The translations under genes and the position numbers were made by a program. From assembly GCA_017548365.1 (NCBI GenBank), contig JAFZAC010000027.1, positions 1 through 64,000 on the forward strand: 64,000 nt of DNA, given 5' to 3'. Shown in pieces: positions 26,921-34,988 of this stretch; position 1 is the first letter of the stretch, and the number at the start of each line of letters is the position of its first letter. Below the pieces are notes generated by a model that saw only the letters and a list, made by a program, of their open reading frames with translations, was not told where the DNA came from and did no database searches. This DNA is from Muribaculaceae bacterium. Its GTDB lineage: Bacteria > Bacteroidota > Bacteroidia > Bacteroidales > Muribaculaceae.

Positions 26921-27445
26921 TTAAAACAGCAGCTGCATTATTTCCACGTCGTGGACTTCGGAGCCGTGGTTTATCCAGCGTTTTAGGTTGCCGGCGGTAG
27001 TGAAGCCATGCTTTTTGAGTAGAGAGGTGCAAATAGTGTTTTCCACAGGGACAAGTGCATAGAGCTGAAAAAGACCTATGTAGTCTCTCACATAGCCAAT
27101 GGTGAGCTTAAGCGCCTCACTGGCATAGCCTTTTCCTTCGTGAGCTTTGTCAATTAGCACTCCAAGCTCGGCCCGGTTGTTGAGCGGGTCGAAGTTTGTC
27201 AGGTCGATAGTTCCAATGGGCTCGCCAGTCTCGGTGAGGGTTATCATAAGCCTGAGCTGGCGTGTGTTGTAGATGTCGCTGTCGTAGTTCTGGAGATACT
27301 GCCACAAGTAGCTCTTGGGCGATGGCGCCATGATGTTGCTGGCTGTCCATAAAGCGGTATCGTTCTCCCATTTGTAGAGCACGTCGAGATCGGTTGCTTC
27401 TAGCGAACGAAGCGTCACTATGTCGTTAGAAATTATCTTTTTCAT
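26921..27445 (-). CDS. GNAT family N-acetyltransferase
   Basis: 174 residues. N-terminal LRSLEATDLDVLYKWEND, the acetyl-CoA loop region ELGVLIDKAHEGKGYASEALK and the C-terminal VENTICTSLLKKHGFTTAG fit RimJ/SpeG-like GNAT enzymes. The substrate is not predictable. Cytosolic, single gene, divergent from coaW. Confidence 0.88.
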   Translation of the reverse strand: MKKIISNDIVTLRSLEATDLDVLYKWENDTALWTASNIMAPSPKSYLWQYLQNYDSDIYNTRQLRLMITLTETGEPIGTIDLTNFDPLNNRAELGVLIDKAHEGKGYASEALKLTIGYVRDYIGLFQLYALVPVENTICTSLLKKHGFTTAGNLKRWINHGSEVHDVEIMQLLF

Positions 27446-27541
27446 ATTTTTTTAACGAATTTACAAGGCGATGGAAATCGGCAAAATGCAAATCAAACAT
27501 CGCTCAACTTTTTTCCACTTTGCAAATTTAGTTATAATATT

Positions 27542-27573
27542 TTTGTGGCATTGCATTTTTTACAGTAAATTTG
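27542..27573 (+). promoter_or_regulatory. Bacteroidetes-type promoter for pantothenate kinase
   Basis: TTTG (27542-27545), 20 bp spacer, TAAATTTG (27566-27573). It argues against any start upstream of it. Confidence 0.7.
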
Positions 27574-27605
27574 GGGCACTTTTATTAATAAAGACAAAAA
27601 TCATT

Positions 27606-28439
27606 ATGGGATTAGTAATAGGTATTGATGTGGGTGGCAGCACCACCAAGATTGTGGGTCTTAATAACGGGCAGATACTCTCGCCCATGTTCATCACCGC
27701 AGCCGACCCCATCACGTCGCTATTTGGGGCGTTTGGCAAGTATATCTATGACAATGGCATTACCCTTGCCGACATTGAGCATGTGATGCTTACCGGAGTA
27801 GGAAGCTCGGGGGTGACGACACCCATCTACGGTTTACCCACGAGCAAAGCTGATGAGTTCCAAGCCGACGGACTAGGGGCACGCTTCGACAGCGGTCTCG
27901 ACAAGCTGACCGTTGTGTCGATGGGTACTGGTACCACGCTGGTGAGTGTTGATGGCAATGAGATACGCCACTTGGGCGGCATCGGCATTGGCGGCGGCAC
28001 GCTGATGGGCCTGGCCCACCTGTTGCTCAAGACCGACCACATAAGCGATGTCATAGACCTCGCCAGCTCTGGTGACATAACCCATATCAACCTGCAAATC
28101 AAAGACATCTGTAAGACCGACCTTGAGGGGCTGCCCTTACATGCCACAGCTTCGCTATTTGGCAAAGTGCGCCAGATCACTCCGAACGAACACGATGTTG
28201 CGCTAGGCATCATCTGCATGGTGCTAGAGTCGATAGGTTCGGCTGCCGTGCTGTCGAAGCTCAACACCGGTGTCAAGGACTTTGTGCTGATTGGTAACCT
28301 TACCCGCCTGCCACAATGCGCAGTAGTGTTCCCTCGCATCGAGGAGATTTACGGGGTGAAGTTCCACATCCCAGCCCATGCCGAGTTCTGCACTGCCCTG
28401 GGCGCTGCGCTAGCCTTTGGAGAAATGCAGAATTCATAA
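27606..28439 (+). CDS. coaW: Type II pantothenate kinase
   Basis: 277 residues. ASKHA-fold kinase: the phosphate-1 loop IGIDVGGSTTKI is at 5-16, TGVGSSG near 63, and MGTGTTLVS and GGIGIGGGTLMG follow, as in type II (CoaW/PanK2-like) enzymes, which phosphorylate pantothenate as the first step of CoA synthesis. ATG at 27606 chosen; an in-frame opening from 27471 would include the promoter. Cytosolic. Confidence 0.9.
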   Translation: MGLVIGIDVGGSTTKIVGLNNGQILSPMFITAADPITSLFGAFGKYIYDNGITLADIEHVMLTGVGSSGVTTPIYGLPTSKADEFQADGLGARFDSGLDKLTVVSMGTGTTLVSVDGNEIRHLGGIGIGGGTLMGLAHLLLKTDHISDVIDLASSGDITHINLQIKDICKTDLEGLPLHATASLFGKVRQITPNEHDVALGIICMVLESIGSAAVLSKLNTGVKDFVLIGNLTRLPQCAVVFPRIEEIYGVKFHIPAHAEFCTALGAALAFGEMQNS

Positions 28440-28449
28440 TGCAAATATC

Positions 28450-28690
28450 AGTTGAGAGGGAAGAGTGGAGAGAGGACTGACGCCCTTTTTTATGCAGAAT
28501 GAACGCCGTGGTTGGATAAATTAGGCTGCGCCTTGTCAAAAACCATGCAAGCATGGCTTTGAGCTCGGCTTGCACTAATTTTGCGGCGCAATTGACTGAG
28601 GTTCGCATTTCGCACACCGCACTTCACGCGACTTTTGCTGCTCGCTCGGTCGAGCTGAAGGTTGGGCTGCGGCTGGTTTTTAAAGACAAT
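28450..28690. repeat. Probable dispersed intergenic repeat element
   Basis: A non-coding stretch of the 383-bp gap after coaW, GC-richer than surrounding intergenic DNA, with hexamer hairpins (CCATGC/GCATGG at about 28543) and the AGTGCAAGCCGAGCTC-like text (minus strand) I associate with recurring intergenic elements in Bacteroidales. Only one copy is visible in the window. Degenerate open frames on the minus strand look like chance. Confidence 0.4.
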
Positions 28691-28716
28691 TAAGAACAAT
28701 AGTATATTAACGCTAC

Positions 28717-28753
28717 GCGTGGGGGGATTAAGGACAATTCCTCCACGCTTTTT
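28717..28753 (+). terminator. Hairpin with T-run
   Basis: Stem 28717-28726 with 28738-28747 (G-U pairs allowed), followed by six T's. Likely ends transcription from coaW through the repeat element. Confidence 0.6.
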
Positions 28754-28770
28754 TGCATAATAAAAACAAA

Positions 28771-28806
28771 AAAATGCTTGGAACCATTAAAAGCTCCAAG
28801 CATTTT
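28771..28806 (-). terminator. Terminator of the CotH-dockerin gene
   Basis: A 12-bp perfect stem (28771-28782 with 28795-28806) starting 17 bp beyond the minus-strand stop, with a T-run on the minus strand. Confidence 0.8.
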
Positions 28807-28822
28807 TATTAATTATGAATTA

Positions 28823-30427
28823 TTAAAGTCCGAGCAATATGCTGTAAACTGCCGTCACATCGCCTGATGTAACAGCACCATCTCCATCCACATCGCTGGT
28901 GTCGAGATAGGTCGTATCACCATTAAGCAAGTATCCATAGAGAGCTGTAACATCGGCTGCGGTAACTGCGCCGTCACAGTCAACATCACCTACAATCACT
29001 GCGTTAGGATCGAAGCCGAGTTGAGTGTCCATCCATGTCAGTCGGTCGTGAATCCAACTCTTGAGGTGACTTACCTCGTCGTTGAAGTTCTGAGCTATAT
29101 ACTGGTTGGGCCACACATACTGTCCCCAGCGGGGCCAAGCCTGGCTGTTGCGGTCCATAGCACCTTGTGCTGTGAGTTGTGTCGCCATCGAGTCGATAGT
29201 GGCGATGATGCGGTCCTCGCGCATGTTGGCACGGCGGCATTGCGCCCAGCGGTTCTTGAGAAGATTCTGATAATAGGGATCTTTGTTGAGTTTATACCAC
29301 CAGAAAGGAACCAGTTGAGTGTCACCGTTCCAGTTGAGGATGTCGTTGTTCTGATATACCCAGTTGTTGGTGTACCAACCGTTGTAATAGTCGCTGTTGC
29401 CATAGGCAATGTTGAAGTCCCAAAGCACCATTTTGAATCGTGGGTCCTTGCTGTCGCGCCACTTAAATATCTTGGCACTGAGACGATATCCGTCAACGTT
29501 ATGCGACAATTCCTGAGCAATCTGGTAATCGACAAACGACATCTCATCCATATACTGGCGATAACCAGTCTCGGGGTCGGTGTAGTTGGCCGAGTTCAAG
29601 GCGTCCTCCATCAAGTCGACTTGACCTGTGATATAGTTGTACTGGGCGGTGGTCAAATCTTCATATTCAGGCTCTTTGAACTGGTAGTTAATGTAACGGT
29701 TGGTGATCCACTGTCCGTTTTTAGTCATTGGGTGATATTTGGAAGTATAGGTAGGTTCATCGGTGCGGTCAACCTCTAGCAGGTATCCACCTGTGAGCTC
29801 ATCGCCCTCCTCGCCCGGATCGTCAAGGTTGAGGCGCTGCTTGCCCTTGGTGGGCAACTCGCACATGATGTAGATGCCATAGTAAATGCCGTCAAGGAAG
29901 AGCTCGCAATACTTGCCTGTGGGACAGAAGTCCATCCATGGTCTTGATAGCTCAAAGGCAAGCAGATCGCGCATCATGCTCTTGTCGCTGTAGGGTGCGA
30001 GAATTGCCCAGTTGTTGTCCTTGCCCATACCCAGGATTTTCACCTTCTGCTTGGTGCCGCCCTCCTCGAGAGGAGCATTTAACGGTCGGAATGAATAGGG
30101 TTTCTTGTCACTGGCTGAGAATGAAGAGTTGCCACGATATTTCAAGGCCACGTAGCCCTCGTAGTCAACTTTTTGTCCAGGATGAGCCATAGTGTCGGCA
30201 TAGTTTAAGTTGCCGTCGCCATTGTGGATGATTTTCATGCGCGCTGTGATGCGCTCCTCGCGGTCGATAGTTGCTCCGTCCACCTCCATCCACACGATGG
30301 GAAGGTTGGTCTGGGTGAGTTGAACATTCTCGTTGTCGGGCGGATAGTTAGGATTCCACCCCCACTGTGCATGCGCCGAACTCGAAGCCATGAACAGTAA
30401 CAAAGTAAAAAGTAATAGTTTTTTCAT
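28823..30427 (-). CDS. Secreted CotH-kinase-like protein with C-terminal dockerin
   Basis: 534 residues. Signal peptide (1-20: MKKLLLFTLLLFMASSSAHAQ), then a CotH domain (about 50-420) with YRGNSSFSASDKKPYSF, RDLLAFELSR, DGIYYGIYIMCE and LWDFNIAYGN, as in the spore-coat protein kinase family, and a C-terminal dockerin with two repeats (DVDCDGAVTAADVTALYGYLL, DVDGDGAVTSGDVTAVYSILL). CotH proteins phosphorylate proteins or act on extracellular polymers; substrate unknown. Start at 30427 chosen for the signal peptide, and supported by a promoter at 30467-30496. Confidence 0.85.
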   Translation of the reverse strand: MKKLLLFTLLLFMASSSAHAQWGWNPNYPPDNENVQLTQTNLPIVWMEVDGATIDREERITARMKIIHNGDGNLNYADTMAHPGQKVDYEGYVALKYRGNSSFSASDKKPYSFRPLNAPLEEGGTKQKVKILGMGKDNNWAILAPYSDKSMMRDLLAFELSRPWMDFCPTGKYCELFLDGIYYGIYIMCELPTKGKQRLNLDDPGEEGDELTGGYLLEVDRTDEPTYTSKYHPMTKNGQWITNRYINYQFKEPEYEDLTTAQYNYITGQVDLMEDALNSANYTDPETGYRQYMDEMSFVDYQIAQELSHNVDGYRLSAKIFKWRDSKDPRFKMVLWDFNIAYGNSDYYNGWYTNNWVYQNNDILNWNGDTQLVPFWWYKLNKDPYYQNLLKNRWAQCRRANMREDRIIATIDSMATQLTAQGAMDRNSQAWPRWGQYVWPNQYIAQNFNDEVSHLKSWIHDRLTWMDTQLGFDPNAVIVGDVDCDGAVTAADVTALYGYLLNGDTTYLDTSDVDGDGAVTSGDVTAVYSILLGL

Positions 30428-30466
30428 GTTTGATAATTTTATTTTTTTGAGTTGGTTTTTCTGCCA

Positions 30467-30496
30467 CAAAAGTAATTTATTTTTGGCAATTATCAA
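30467..30496 (-). promoter_or_regulatory. Promoter for the CotH-dockerin gene
   Basis: Minus-strand TACTTTTG (30467-30474) with TTG (30494-30496) 19 bp upstream. Confidence 0.6.
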
Positions 30497-30514
30497 TAAC
30501 ACTACATCAATTTC

Positions 30515-30545
30515 TTGTAAATAATTATACATTCGCCTATCTTTG
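30515..30545 (+). promoter_or_regulatory. Promoter for the split LysO genes
   Basis: TTG (30515-30517), 20 bp spacer, TATCTTTG (30538-30545). The ATG at 30553 follows by 7 nt, about where transcription should start, so the mRNA may be nearly leaderless. Confidence 0.65.
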
Positions 30546-30552
30546 CAAAAAA

Positions 30553-30831
30553 ATGATACAGATTATCTCCATAATGGCGGCAGGAATTGCTGCGGGATGG
30601 CTACTACGCAAGCGCTCTTTCAAGTGGCTTGACACACTGCTAATTGTGCTGGTGTGGGCGCTGCTGTTCTTCCTAGGAGTAGAAGCTGGCGAGAATCCTG
30701 CGGTGATTAATGGGCTTAAAGACCTGGGGCTGGAAGCCCTGCTGCTCTCGGTGGCAGGCACTGCAGGAAGCATTGCCGCAGCGTGGGCGCTATGGAGAGT
30801 CATCAAGCGTAAGGAAGGAGGCCGAAAATGA
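30553..30831 (+). CDS. LysO-like exporter, N-terminal half
   Basis: 92 residues with three hydrophobic segments. Together with the next gene, which overlaps by 4 bp (ATGA at 30828), it adds up to about 292 residues, the length of the single-chain LysO/YbjE lysine exporter of E. coli. The first half of LysO carries the same type of helices. So the family here is encoded as two coupled genes. The ligand (lysine) is inferred from family, not shown. Confidence 0.65.
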   Translation: MIQIISIMAAGIAAGWLLRKRSFKWLDTLLIVLVWALLFFLGVEAGENPAVINGLKDLGLEALLLSVAGTAGSIAAAWALWRVIKRKEGGRK

Positions 30832-31430
30832 AAGGCAGCCTTGTGATAGTGGGATTTTTCATCGCAGGAATCGTGGTGGGAGTGTTCCACCTCATTCCTG
30901 GAGTGGCAAACCTTGGAAATGTGAGCTACATCACACTGTGCGCCCTCATCTTCCTGGTGGGATTCATGATTGGCAACGATGACGAGATTTTCAAGAAATT
31001 CAAGCGACTCAACCGCCTTTACATGCTGCTACCACTCATGACGATTGTGGGCACACTGGCAGGATGTGCCATCACCACTCTCTTACTGCCACATCGTTCG
31101 CTGAGCGAATGCCTGGCAGTGGGCTCGGGAATGGGATACTATTCTCTTTCAAGCGTACTCATCACGCAATATAAGGGCGCGGCATTGGGCACCGTAGCCC
31201 TGCTGGCAAACATCGTGCGTGAGGTAATCACCTTGCTTGGCGCCCCATTAATGGTGCGGTGGTTCGGGCCTCTTGCCCCCATCTCGGTGGGAGGTGCCAC
31301 AACAATGGACACCACGCTGCCCATCCTCACCAACGCCTGCGGCAAGGATTTTGTAATTGTCTCAATATTTCACGGATTTATAGTCGACTTCAGTGTACCA
31401 CTGCTGGTGACTTTCTTTTGCGAAATGTAA
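30828..31430 (+). CDS. LysO family transporter, C-terminal half
   Basis: 200 residues, five to six membrane helices. GVANLGNVSYITLCALIFLVGFMIG, SGMGYYSLSSVLI, LLANIVREV and GGATTMDTTLPIL match the conserved core of the LysO/DUF340 family, thought to export lysine or related compounds. Complete by alignment to the C-terminal two-thirds of LysO as I recall it. Coupled to the preceding short membrane gene. Confidence 0.82.
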   Translation: MKGSLVIVGFFIAGIVVGVFHLIPGVANLGNVSYITLCALIFLVGFMIGNDDEIFKKFKRLNRLYMLLPLMTIVGTLAGCAITTLLLPHRSLSECLAVGSGMGYYSLSSVLITQYKGAALGTVALLANIVREVITLLGAPLMVRWFGPLAPISVGGATTMDTTLPILTNACGKDFVIVSIFHGFIVDFSVPLLVTFFCEM

Positions 31431-31458
31431 AAAAGGAGTTATTAGCCAACTCCAATCT

Positions 31459-32067
31459 TTACTTCAGTTCCATCTCAAAGCCCACCATCACATTGCTGAA
31501 GTTCTTGCTCAAATAAGATAAAGCTTTCAAAGTCTCGCTGTGACTTATGCCGCTTATCAAGTTGAGTATCATCAGCAACTTGTCGGTTTCGAATGCTACA
31601 TATAGCTTCTTGCCATCGCGGTGAGTGTGAGACTTGAACGGAATTCCTTTCCATTTGAGTGTGAGGGTTTGACCTTCGGGGTCATAGGTGTATTTCCCAT
31701 TGACCGGGATTCCCAGCACACGCATCTCCCACTCGCCATCAGGGCTGAGCGTGAGAGAATTCCAGCGACTCTTGATTTTAAGTTTTTTGTAGGCTTTGTC
31801 AAGGTTTTTCTTGAGCTTGCTCTTGGCTATGGGCTTGCCGAGCTTTCCAATAAGACTGCTGCCGTCGGCGTGAACATAGGGCTTCTTGTACTGCCACTCA
31901 CCGGCAACTATGCGACAAGCCTCGAGACGGGCAATCTCAACAGTGTCTTCACTCACCACAAACACCTCGTTCGGGTCGAAGTATTCAATGCTATCGACAA
32001 CTTCATGAGCTTGCAACGCATGACACAACGCCACTGCCCCAAGCAACAATAGAACCTTTTTCCACAT
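31459..32067 (-). CDS. DUF4923 secreted protein
   Basis: 202 residues with signal peptide (MWKKVLLLLGAVALCHALQA). Matches the lipocalin-like DUF4923 family: ACRIVAGEWQYKKPYV near 50, LSPDGEWEMRVLGIPVNGKYTYDPEGQTLTLKWKG, then a helix-rich C-terminus. Function unknown; envelope protein of Bacteroidales. The GT2 gene ends 6 bp upstream on the same strand, implying one transcript. Confidence 0.75.
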   Translation of the reverse strand: MWKKVLLLLGAVALCHALQAHEVVDSIEYFDPNEVFVVSEDTVEIARLEACRIVAGEWQYKKPYVHADGSSLIGKLGKPIAKSKLKKNLDKAYKKLKIKSRWNSLTLSPDGEWEMRVLGIPVNGKYTYDPEGQTLTLKWKGIPFKSHTHRDGKKLYVAFETDKLLMILNLISGISHSETLKALSYLSKNFSNVMVGFEMELK

Positions 32068-32072
32068 AATAA

Positions 32073-32828
32073 TCAATGTTTGGTTTGGCGGGTGAAACGC
32101 TGCACGTTGAAGATGCTGTCCCAACGCAGCTTGATGACTCCAAAGAACGCCTCACTGAAGATGCCGCCGCTCATCTTGCTAGTGCCAAGAACACGGTTGA
32201 TGAATACGATTGGAACCTCCTTGATGCGGAAGCCCATCTTATAGGCGGTGAATTTCATCTCTATCTGGAAGGCATAACCCTTGAACTCGATGGCGTCGAG
32301 ATTGATGGCTTCGAGCACCTCGCGCTTGTAACACACAAAGCCTGCTGTGGTGTCACGCACGTTCATGCCGGTGACTAAGCGCACATAGGCCGACGCATAA
32401 TAACTCATCAGCACCCTTCCCATGGGCCAGTTCACAACGTTCACGCCCGAAATATAGCGAGAACCCACCGAGAGGTCGGCACCCTCTTCGGCACAGGCGC
32501 GCTGCAGTGGTATCAGATCCTCTGGGCGGTGCGAGAAGTCGGCATCCATCTCTATTATATAATCATAACCCTTCTCCAAAGCCCACTTGAAGCCTGCGAT
32601 ATAGGCAGTACCCAGCCCGAGCTTGCCGCTGCGCTTCAAGATATTGATGCGATCGGGAATCTCCTCTATCATTCGCTCAACGATTGCTGCAGTGCCGTCG
32701 GGACTGTTGTCGTCGATAACGAGAATGTCAAACCTGTGCTGCTCCTCAAGAGCTAGAACAGCCTTGATGATTGCCTCGATATTCTCCTTTTCGTTGTAGG
32801 TGGGTATGATAACTAAACTGTCGTTCAT
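32073..32828 (-). CDS. Polyprenol-phosphate mannose synthase-like glycosyltransferase (GT2)
   Basis: 251 residues. GT-A fold: IIPTYNEKENI at about 7-17, DDNSPDGTA, and the DXD-like EMDADFSHRPEDL near 93. It lacks the C-terminal membrane domain of GtrB-type enzymes, matching Dpm1/polyprenol monophosphomannose synthases that load mannose from GDP-Man on undecaprenyl phosphate. A TACTTTTG box at 32900-32907 (minus) is a possible promoter. Donor sugar is inferred. Confidence 0.85.
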   Translation of the reverse strand: MNDSLVIIPTYNEKENIEAIIKAVLALEEQHRFDILVIDDNSPDGTAAIVERMIEEIPDRINILKRSGKLGLGTAYIAGFKWALEKGYDYIIEMDADFSHRPEDLIPLQRACAEEGADLSVGSRYISGVNVVNWPMGRVLMSYYASAYVRLVTGMNVRDTTAGFVCYKREVLEAINLDAIEFKGYAFQIEMKFTAYKMGFRIKEVPIVFINRVLGTSKMSGGIFSEAFFGVIKLRWDSIFNVQRFTRQTKH

Positions 32829-32988
32829 TAGTAATCCCTGTTTCTTAATTAATTATACCTTATCGCAATCTTAACCTCGTTTTGACTGCTTTTATTGCAC
32901 AAAAGTAATAATAAATTCACTATAACACCACATTTTAAACATTTTTTCACCACCAGAAACCTCATTTCGCTAAAATCGTCGTACTAAT

Positions 32989-33020
32989 TTTGTCAGTTTC
33001 ACAAAAAAGCAGTAATTTTA
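32989..33020 (+). promoter_or_regulatory. Promoter for the pdxA-led operon
   Basis: TTTG (32989-32992), 20 bp spacer, TAATTTTA (33013-33020), one mismatch to TAnnTTTG. It would serve pdxA and possibly the downstream inositol-lipid genes. Confidence 0.55.
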
Positions 33021-33096
33021 CCCGCTTATTTGAAAAGCAATGGCGAGGAACTGATGTGTGTTTCGAGCCACAACACTACTAATTTATTAAACAACA

Positions 33097-34209
33097 ATGA
33101 GTAAAGAAAGAAAAATACGCATAGGAATCACTCAGGGCGACACCAATGGTGTGGGCTACGAGGTTATTATGAAATGCTTCACCAGTAATGATATTCTGGA
33201 TTTGTGCGTGCCCATCATTTATGGCTCAAGCAAAATAATGAATTATCACCGCAAAGCATTGGGAATTCAAACCACCCAGCTCAACATCACGCGCAATGCA
33301 GGATATGTGAAAGAGAACTCGCTCAATCTGGTGGAAGTAATCAACGGCGAGGTGAAAATAGAACTCGGACAGCCTGGCAAGCAAGCAGGAAATGCAGCTT
33401 TTGTGGCTCTCGAAGCAGCCGTTAATGACCTCAAGAAGGGGGTCATCGATGTGCTTGTTACTGCACCCATCAGCAAAGAGAATATCCATAGCGAGGCATT
33501 CTCTTTCCCTGGACATACCGAGTATCTCGAAACAAGCCTTGGCGACGGAAAGAAGGCCCTTATGGTGCTCTGCAGCGAGGCGATGAAAGTGGCGCTTGTA
33601 ACAACTCATGTGCCTGTGGCTAAAATAGCGCAAAGCATCAACAAAGACGTTATTGTTGAGAAACTGCACATCTTCAACGATTCGCTGCAGCGCGACTTCA
33701 ACATCCAAAAACCACGCATCGCCGTGCTGGGGCTCAATCCGCACTGCGGCGACAACGGCGTGATAGGCAGCGAGGAGAAAGAGATTATCGAGCCTGCAAT
33801 TCAGCAAGCCAACGACGAACAAGTGCTGTGCTTCGGGCCTTATGCAGCCGACGGCTTCTTTGGAAATAGCCAGTATCGCCGTTTTGACGGTGTATTGGCA
33901 ATGTATCACGATCAGGGCCTCGCTCCTTTCAAGGCTATTGCCATGGACGACGGAGTGAACGTAACCGCTGGATTGCCATTTGTTCGCACCAGCCCCGACC
34001 ACGGCACTGGATATGACATTGCCGGACAGGGTATCGCAAGCGAGAAATCGATGCGTCAAGCCATCTTCACCGCCATCGACATCTTCACCAACCGCTACCG
34101 CTGGGACGAGATGTATCAAAACCCATTGAAGAAGCAATACTTCGATAAGGGCAAAGACAACGTGGTTCTCGACCTCACCAAGATTGAGAACGAAGACCCA
34201 ATGGGCTAA
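33097..34209 (+). CDS. pdxA: 4-hydroxythreonine-4-phosphate dehydrogenase PdxA
   Basis: 370 residues. Oxidises 4-phospho-hydroxy-threonine in the DXP-dependent vitamin B6 route. The metal-binding and substrate motifs GHTEYLE, GLNPHCGDNG, MYHDQGLAPFK and TSPDHGTGYDIAG are intact. Cytosolic. It is followed 38 bp later by the nucleotidyltransferase of the inositol-lipid set. Whether it is only a neighbour or a functional member is open. Long antisense open frame over this gene is ignored. Confidence 0.94.
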   Translation: MSKERKIRIGITQGDTNGVGYEVIMKCFTSNDILDLCVPIIYGSSKIMNYHRKALGIQTTQLNITRNAGYVKENSLNLVEVINGEVKIELGQPGKQAGNAAFVALEAAVNDLKKGVIDVLVTAPISKENIHSEAFSFPGHTEYLETSLGDGKKALMVLCSEAMKVALVTTHVPVAKIAQSINKDVIVEKLHIFNDSLQRDFNIQKPRIAVLGLNPHCGDNGVIGSEEKEIIEPAIQQANDEQVLCFGPYAADGFFGNSQYRRFDGVLAMYHDQGLAPFKAIAMDDGVNVTAGLPFVRTSPDHGTGYDIAGQGIASEKSMRQAIFTAIDIFTNRYRWDEMYQNPLKKQYFDKGKDNVVLDLTKIENEDPMG

Positions 34210-34247
34210 CCACTTAACATTCAACACTTAAAACTTAACACTTAAAA

Positions 34248-34946
34248 ATGCACTACGCTATAATAGCCGCCGGCGAAGGGTCACGACTCGCACAAGAAGG
34301 AGTGGATAAGCCAAAACCACTAGTGGAGCTCAACGGTGAACCCATGATTCTCAGGCTCATGAATATCTTCAGGCGATGCAACGCCGAGAGCATCTCGGTA
34401 ATCATCAACGACTTCATGCCCGAGGTGAAAGAGTTTCTCAACACACTCAAGCTAGATGTGCCTCTGAACATCGTGGTGAAGTCGACGCCCAGCTCCATGC
34501 ACAGCTTCTGGGAGTTGAGCAAGGTGATGAATCCTGGCAAATTCTGTCTGACTACTGTTGACACCATTTTCAGGGAACAGGACTTCGCAAGGTATATCGA
34601 GGCTTTTGAGAAAGACACTCGCAACGACGGCATGTGGGCGGTTACTCCTTTCATTGAGGATGAAAAGCCGCTATATGTAGAGGTCAACCGATGCATGAAC
34701 ATCAAGGCATTCTGCGATGAGCCGTTCGATGGAGCGAAGTATGTCTCGGGAGGCATTTACGCCATGAGCGACAAGGCCTTCCCCATCCTCAACCAGTGCA
34801 TCGAGAAAGGCATCTCACGCATGCGCAACTTCCAGAGGGCACTCATCGACAACGGAATGCGTTTGAAGGCGTTCAGCATCGATAAAATCATTGATGTAGA
34901 CCACGCAAGCGATATCGAAGTCGCACAGGCTTTCATCAACGAGTAA
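34248..34946 (+). CDS. Sugar/inositol-phosphate nucleotidyltransferase
   Basis: 232 residues with the NTP-transferase signature AAGEGSRLA...KPKPLVEL at 7-29, an active-site-like TTVDTIF, and a C-terminal IIDVDHASDIEVA metal-binding segment. Such enzymes join NTP to a phosphorylated sugar or polyol. In this locus, beside a CDP-alcohol phosphotransferase and MIP synthase, CTP:inositol-phosphate cytidylyltransferase activity (making CDP-inositol) is the attractive inference. Sequence alone does not settle nucleotide or substrate. Confidence 0.85.
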   Translation: MHYAIIAAGEGSRLAQEGVDKPKPLVELNGEPMILRLMNIFRRCNAESISVIINDFMPEVKEFLNTLKLDVPLNIVVKSTPSSMHSFWELSKVMNPGKFCLTTVDTIFREQDFARYIEAFEKDTRNDGMWAVTPFIEDEKPLYVEVNRCMNIKAFCDEPFDGAKYVSGGIYAMSDKAFPILNQCIEKGISRMRNFQRALIDNGMRLKAFSIDKIIDVDHASDIEVAQAFINE

Positions 34947-34988
34947 CAATAAAAAACACAGATACAATAATAATAACAACTCTATAGT

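Noticed and set aside
27471..27605. Upstream in-frame extension of pantothenate kinase
   Set aside because: Contains a consensus promoter and would push the kinase P-loop away from the N-terminus.
33226..34227. 333-codon minus-strand open frame over pdxA
   Set aside because: Exact antisense of a highly conserved enzyme gene, no recognisable protein features, no promoter.
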